Below are positions 60,390 to 64,000 of a DNA stretch of 64,000 bases, in pieces. The position numbers and the translations under genes were made by a program. Numbering within the stretch: the stretch's first letter is position 1; every line of letters starts with the position of its first letter. The notes beneath the pieces were generated by a model. The model ran no database searches and was not told the DNA's origin. It saw only the letters and a list, made by a program, of their open reading frames with translations. The DNA lies in the NCBI GenBank assembly GCA_021372945.1, contig JAJFTK010000114.1:1-64000 (forward strand), written 5' to 3'. Source of the DNA: Planctomycetaceae bacterium. GTDB taxonomy: Bacteria > Planctomycetota > Phycisphaerae > Sedimentisphaerales > Anaerohalosphaeraceae.

Positions 60390-61490
60390 TCAGGAAAACT
60401 TATCGTAGAAGATGCTGGTTTTCTTCATGCCGAGCTCGACCAAAACCTTGATGGAGGCGTCGATCATGCCGGGACTGCCGCACAGGTAGCCTTCATGGCC
60501 GGCCAGGTCGGTGTAATGACGGCGGACGGCATCGGTAACAAGGCCCGTCTCGCCCTGCCAGCCGGAATCCGGTTCGGGCCTGGCCACGACCGGGATAAAC
60601 TTGAACCCTTCGAGCTGTTGTTCGAATCGGCTCATTTCGGCCTGGAGGCACTGGTCCTTGACCGTGTTGCCGCCAAAGAAATACTCCGCTTTGCGTTTGA
60701 TGCCCTTGTTGCGCATGTGGTGCAGCAGGCACACAAAGGGCGCCATGCCGCTGCCGCCTGCGACAAAGACGGCCGGGGCATTGGTATCGCCCAGGCAGAA
60801 CTGGCCGTAAGGGCCGTTGAGGCTGACGGGATCGCCCTGCTTGAGGAAATCGAAACACCACGTCGTGCAGATGCCGTGCGGAACGCGGCGGATGATCAAT
60901 TCGATGGCGTTCTTCTGCTGGGGGTCGGAGGCCACCGAGTAAGCACGGTACACCTCTTCCGGGCTGCCTTTATAACGCGGGCAAAGCAATTGGACGAACT
61001 GGCCGGCGGTAAAGTCGATCTCGGGCGGATCCCTCAGTTCAAAGCGGAAGAGCTTCATATCATAGGTCAGGTCCGTGATGCGGGTACAGACCGTTTGAAA
61101 TTCCTGAATGGAAAACAATTCTTCCGGGATAACGATCCGGAGATCGTTGCGGATCTTGACCTGGCAGGACAGGCGGACGTTTTCAGCCAATTCCCGCTGA
61201 TCCATGAACGGGGTCTCGGTCGGCAGGATGGCGCCGGCGCCTTCGAGGACCTTGAGCTTGCAGATGCCGCAGGTGCCGCGGCCGCCGCAGGCGCTGGGGA
61301 TGAATATCTTCTGTTCGCGCAGGACCGTCAGCAGAGGTTTACCGCCCTGGACGTGAAGCTCCTTCTTGTCATTGATGGTGAGCTTGCAGATGCCGTAGTT
61401 GGCGATGACCTTTTCGGCCACAACCAGCACGGAGGCAAGAACGGCGCCGATGCCTCCCATGATCAGAACCGGGACCAGCAATTCCATCAT
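60390..61490 (-). CDS. nqrF: Na+-translocating NADH:quinone reductase subunit F
   Basis: The NADH-oxidising subunit of the sodium pump. An N-terminal membrane helix (residues about 3-27) precedes a plant-type [2Fe-2S] domain (SACGGRGTCGICKLKV, LSCQVKI). A ferredoxin-reductase-type FAD/NADH module follows, with YRAYSVASDP (FAD) and FVAGGSGMAPFVCLL (NADH). At 366 residues it is shorter than the usual 400 or so. It is the last NQR gene, 31 bases after nqrE. Confidence 0.96.
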   Translation of the reverse strand: MMELLVPVLIMGGIGAVLASVLVVAEKVIANYGICKLTINDKKELHVQGGKPLLTVLREQKIFIPSACGGRGTCGICKLKVLEGAGAILPTETPFMDQRELAENVRLSCQVKIRNDLRIVIPEELFSIQEFQTVCTRITDLTYDMKLFRFELRDPPEIDFTAGQFVQLLCPRYKGSPEEVYRAYSVASDPQQKNAIELIIRRVPHGICTTWCFDFLKQGDPVSLNGPYGQFCLGDTNAPAVFVAGGSGMAPFVCLLHHMRNKGIKRKAEYFFGGNTVKDQCLQAEMSRFEQQLEGFKFIPVVARPEPDSGWQGETGLVTDAVRRHYTDLAGHEGYLCGSPGMIDASIKVLVELGMKKTSIFYDKFS

Positions 61491-61521
61491 TTTATTCTTC
61501 TTTCGCGAATCTTCTGCGTTT

Positions 61522-62121
61522 TCATTTCAGCACACCGGTAAAGCCAACAAACGCCAGGGCCATCATGCCGGCGATAATGAGCGTGATGCCGGGACCGCGC
61601 AGCCCCCGCGGCACGCGCGCCTCGGTCAGCCGCTGGCGGATACCCGCCATCGCCAGGATGGCCATCATCCAGCCCAGGCCGGCGCCGAAGCCATAGCCAA
61701 TGGTGACAATAAACGAATACTGGCGAATAACCATGAAGAGGGCCGCGCCAAGAATGGCGCAGTTGACGGTGATCAGCGGCAGGAAGATGCCCAGCGCCAT
61801 ATAGAGCTTGGGCGAATAGCGATCGATAACCATTTCGACGAATTGGACAAACGCGGCGATAATAATGATAAAGAGGATGAAGCGGAAGAACTCCAAATGA
61901 AGCGGAACGAGGATGTAGTAATAGGCCAGCCAGTTGAGTACGGTGGTCAAGGTCATCACGAATACGACGGCGGCGCCCAGGCCGGCGGCGGTCTTGACCT
62001 CGCGCGAGACGCTGACAAACGAACACATGCCCAGGAACGTGGTCAGCAGGATGTTGTTGGTAAAAACGGACGCGAACAGCGTCACGACCATTAACCAAAG
62101 CTCCGCGTTGATATTGTCCAT
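61522..62121 (-). CDS. nqrE: Na+-NQR subunit E
   Basis: An integral membrane subunit of 199 residues with six predicted helices, homologous to NqrE/RnfA. The conserved Cys in LGMCSFVSVSRE and a later one (TVNCAILGAALF) match the pair proposed to bind iron between NqrD and NqrE. GFGAGLGWMMAILAMAGIR is the typical late loop. It takes part in moving electrons and sodium across the membrane. It lies 16 bases after nqrD. Confidence 0.96.
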   Translation of the reverse strand: MDNINAELWLMVVTLFASVFTNNILLTTFLGMCSFVSVSREVKTAAGLGAAVVFVMTLTTVLNWLAYYYILVPLHLEFFRFILFIIIIAAFVQFVEMVIDRYSPKLYMALGIFLPLITVNCAILGAALFMVIRQYSFIVTIGYGFGAGLGWMMAILAMAGIRQRLTEARVPRGLRGPGITLIIAGMMALAFVGFTGVLK

Positions 62122-62137
62122 CGGCTTGGATCCTCAA

Positions 62138-62782
62138 CTATTTTCCGCCCGTTTGGGCAGGAACTTTTTCTTTCGTCCAGATCGACCGGCACAGCCAGAT
62201 CATGCAGGCCAGCGTGAAGAAGGCCCCCGGCGGCATGACCATGATCACCCACTTATCCCAATAGGGACCCGAGAAAAACGGAACGGGCCAGCCCAGGAAG
62301 GTTCCCATGCCGGTCATTTCCCGCGTGGCGGCAATGGCCAGCAGAATGGACGAATAGCCAAGGCCGTTGAAGAAGCCGTCCAGGAACGAAGGTCCGGGCG
62401 GATTGGAAATGGCAAAGGCCTCGCAGCGGCCCATGAGGATGCAGTTGGTGATGATCAGGCCGACATACGGCCCCAGATTGCGGCTCATTTCGGGCCAATA
62501 CGCCTTGAGAAGGATATCGACGATGATGACATAGAAGGCCATGATGAGCGTTTGCACCATCATGCGTATATTTCGCGGCGTCCAGTCCCTTAGTATCGAC
62601 ACGGTCCAGCAGCTCAGCGCCGTCACCAGGGTCAGTGAGATGCACATGACGGCCGTATTGAGGATCACATTGGTCACGGCCAGCGTGCTGCAGATGCCCA
62701 GGATCTGGCGAAAGATCGGGTTGTCGTACCAGAGGCCGTCCATGATGATGGCGCCGGCGGGTTTTACGGGTTGGGGGCTCAT
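62138..62782 (-). CDS. nqrD: Na+-NQR subunit D
   Basis: An integral membrane subunit of 214 residues, homologous to NqrD/RnfE. The early segment LGICSTLAVTN and the later IITNCILMGRCEAFA contain the conserved Cys residues thought to hold iron with NqrE. SFLDGFFNGLGYSSILLAIAATRE is a family-typical region. It overlaps the end of nqrC by four bases. Confidence 0.96.
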   Translation of the reverse strand: MSPQPVKPAGAIIMDGLWYDNPIFRQILGICSTLAVTNVILNTAVMCISLTLVTALSCWTVSILRDWTPRNIRMMVQTLIMAFYVIIVDILLKAYWPEMSRNLGPYVGLIITNCILMGRCEAFAISNPPGPSFLDGFFNGLGYSSILLAIAATREMTGMGTFLGWPVPFFSGPYWDKWVIMVMPPGAFFTLACMIWLCRSIWTKEKVPAQTGGK

Positions 62783-63390
62783 GATGACGGCTCCTTGACA
62801 CCCTGGGATTCAAGCCAGCGGACCAGGCTGTCGTTGATCAGCTTTTCCAGTCGCACGCTGGTTTGCGTGGCGCCGGTGACGGCGTGCACTTCGTTGTCGC
62901 TGAGCTGCTGGGCGGCGGGCCGGATGCCGATGGGCTTGGCCGTAGGCTTGATCTTAACCCCGGGGAATTGTTTTTTAAAATCATTCTCGTCGATCCGCGC
63001 GCCCAGGCCGGGAGTTTCGGTCTGTTCATAGAACGTGATGCCGCTGACCGTGCGCTTATCGGCGGCGATGCCGAGGATGCCTCGGATGTTATCCCAAAAG
63101 CCCTGGCCGGCAAACGGAACGGCATAGCCCTGCACCTGCCCATCCTTGGAATAGATGTAAGACTTGCTCTTTTCGTCCAGCTTGAACTGTTGGGTAAACA
63201 TTTGATGGACCTGCTGATTGGCCACTGGTTTTACATCTATGAAAGCGCCAACGACCGCCCTTTCGAAGGCCATCTGGACATTGACCTCGATCTTGTCCCG
63301 CGTGTAGCGAGAAAAGCCGATCAGCAAGGCGCTGAGCAGGACGGTAATGACAAACATATAGACAACGGGATACCAGGGCTTGTCTCTCAT
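62779..63390 (-). CDS. nqrC: Na+-NQR subunit C
   Basis: A flavoprotein subunit with one N-terminal membrane helix (VVYMFVITVLLSALLIGFS) and a periplasmic domain. The covalent FMN site is AVTGATQTS, where the Thr of the S/T-G-A-T motif carries FMN by phosphoester. It has 203 residues, shorter than the usual 250-260, so part of the outer domain is reduced. It overlaps nqrB by four bases and nqrD by four bases. Confidence 0.95.
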   Translation of the reverse strand: MRDKPWYPVVYMFVITVLLSALLIGFSRYTRDKIEVNVQMAFERAVVGAFIDVKPVANQQVHQMFTQQFKLDEKSKSYIYSKDGQVQGYAVPFAGQGFWDNIRGILGIAADKRTVSGITFYEQTETPGLGARIDENDFKKQFPGVKIKPTAKPIGIRPAAQQLSDNEVHAVTGATQTSVRLEKLINDSLVRWLESQGVKEPSS

Positions 63391-64000
63391 GCGGCGGCTC
63401 CTTTGGGCTCATCGCCGTGTTTGCCGCGGCCCTGCCAGGCTTTAACCGAATAGTCGAGGATCGGCCCAAACATATTGCCCAAGAGAATGGCAAACATGAG
63501 ACCGCCGTTGAAGATGGAAAAGTTACGGATGACGAGCGCCGAAACGGCGATGATGAGTCCATAGAGGATCCGGGCGATCTCGGTGCGCGGCGAACTGACG
63601 GGGTCGGTGGCCATGAAGAACGCGCCAAGCAGAAAACCGCCGCCCAGCAGAGCGGTGAGCGCATCCTGAACAGGAGGAACCCCCAGCCAATAGAGCACCT
63701 GGCTGAAAATCGCATACGGAACGATCACGGAAAGAATAATCGTGCGGTTGGCCGTTTTGGTCCAGAAGAGATAAACGCCGCCGATGAGGATGAGCAGCAC
63801 GCTGGTGACGCCCATGGTGCCGCTGACGCAGCCAAAGAAGAGCCGGCTCTGCAAGCGCCAATACGACACGGCGACCGCCTGATCCTCGGCAATAACAAAC
63901 GGGACCTCGTTTGAAAGCCCTTTGAACGTGCGGCCCTCGCGAGTCATTTCCTGCACGTCTGCCTGGCGCGGCGCTTGCACAGGGTCCTTGAGGGTGATCA
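63387..64000 (-). CDS. nqrB: Na+-NQR subunit B, 5' end beyond the window
   Basis: The C-terminal 204 or so residues of a membrane subunit that normally has about 400. The frame is open to the window edge, so the gene continues at higher coordinates. FGCVSGTMGVTSVLLILIGGVYLF matches the conserved G-x(3)-G-x(3)-T-S loop of NqrB/RnfD, and FFMATDPVSSPRTE is another family mark. The covalent FMN Thr lies just outside the window. It starts the visible order B-C-D-E-F, all with short overlaps or gaps. Confidence 0.95.
   Translation of the reverse strand, partial: ITLKDPVQAPRQADVQEMTREGRTFKGLSNEVPFVIAEDQAVAVSYWRLQSRLFFGCVSGTMGVTSVLLILIGGVYLFWTKTANRTIILSVIVPYAIFSQVLYWLGVPPVQDALTALLGGGFLLGAFFMATDPVSSPRTEIARILYGLIIAVSALVIRNFSIFNGGLMFAILLGNMFGPILDYSVKAWQGRGKHGDEPKGAAA

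Noticed and set aside
1..64000. tRNA or rRNA genes
   Set aside because: No T-loop (GGTTCGAAT-type) with matching acceptor stem or rRNA core sequence was found in the intergenic gaps on either strand.

Overview
The window reads as a chromosomal segment of an anaerobic or facultative Gram-negative bacterium, most likely a planctomycete of the Phycisphaerae type (PVC superphylum). This placement is an inference. It rests on moderately high GC, a TolC/MacAB-type export system and an LpxL-type acyltransferase (outer membrane), a bifurcating-type [FeFe] hydrogenase with Rex, an Na+-NQR operon, a dockerin-like motif on a secreted protease, and intergenic 'cacgggcg..cgcccgtg' palindromes. No rRNA, tRNA, CRISPR array or intact mobile element was found.

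Layout. 0-1 kb: a GH39 glycosidase gene that loses its 3' part at an AT-rich junction. 1.2-2.7 kb: S-adenosylhomocysteinase. 2.7-8.6 kb (minus): a phosphatase/endonuclease-like fusion, a GT4 glycosyltransferase and a six-hairpin glycosidase, followed by an HtrA protease. 10.4-13 kb: a NarL-type two-component pair. 13.4-15.9 kb: a glycogen-synthase-like GT4 and a GH57 amylase. 16.1-21.4 kb: a tight plus-strand run of ferredoxin, DUF2267 protein, a fusion of a catalytically stripped alpha/beta-hydrolase with an Mth938-like domain, archaeal-type phosphoglycerate mutase, a primase-like (AEP) protein with a cysteine-bearing C-terminal domain, and a TIM-barrel sugar isomerase/epimerase. 21.4-29.6 kb (minus): encapsulated ferritin, encapsulin shell, pyruvate dehydrogenase E1, E2 and E3, class I aldolase, and a DksA-like protein. 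29.8-33.7 kb: small Cys-rich proteins, a DJ-1-like protein, a thioredoxin-domain protein, CsrA and an AhpD-like protein. 33.9-39.4 kb: a TolC-MacA-MacB-type exporter. 39.6-43.2 kb: a NYN nuclease, a lipoprotein and pyrR-pyrB-pyrC. 43.4-49.8 kb: a secreted subtilase-like protein, a lipid A-type acyltransferase, SppA, an MFS transporter and a Gfo/Idh oxidoreductase. 49.8-50.3 kb: an intergenic repeat cluster. 50.3-57.9 kb (minus): rex, a sensor kinase, a [2Fe-2S] protein, hydB, hydA, hydC and a lone receiver protein. 58-64 kb (minus): nqrB-C-D-E-F, a hypothetical protein, rubredoxin and zwf; nqrB runs off the window.

How it fits together. Pyruvate oxidation by PDH makes NADH. HydABC can dispose of NADH with ferredoxin as H2, NQR can couple its oxidation to Na+ pumping, and Rex reads the NADH/NAD+ ratio. 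Zwf, aldolase, phosphoglycerate mutase and the glycogen-type enzymes cover storage and central sugar metabolism. The most unusual items are the primase-like fusion (about 19.1-20.5 kb), the pseudoenzyme-Mth938 fusion (about 16.8-17.9 kb), the encapsulin-ferritin pair leading into the PDH genes, the subtilase lacking its usual Asp, and the hydrogenase operon that carries its own sensor kinase and may include a receiver.
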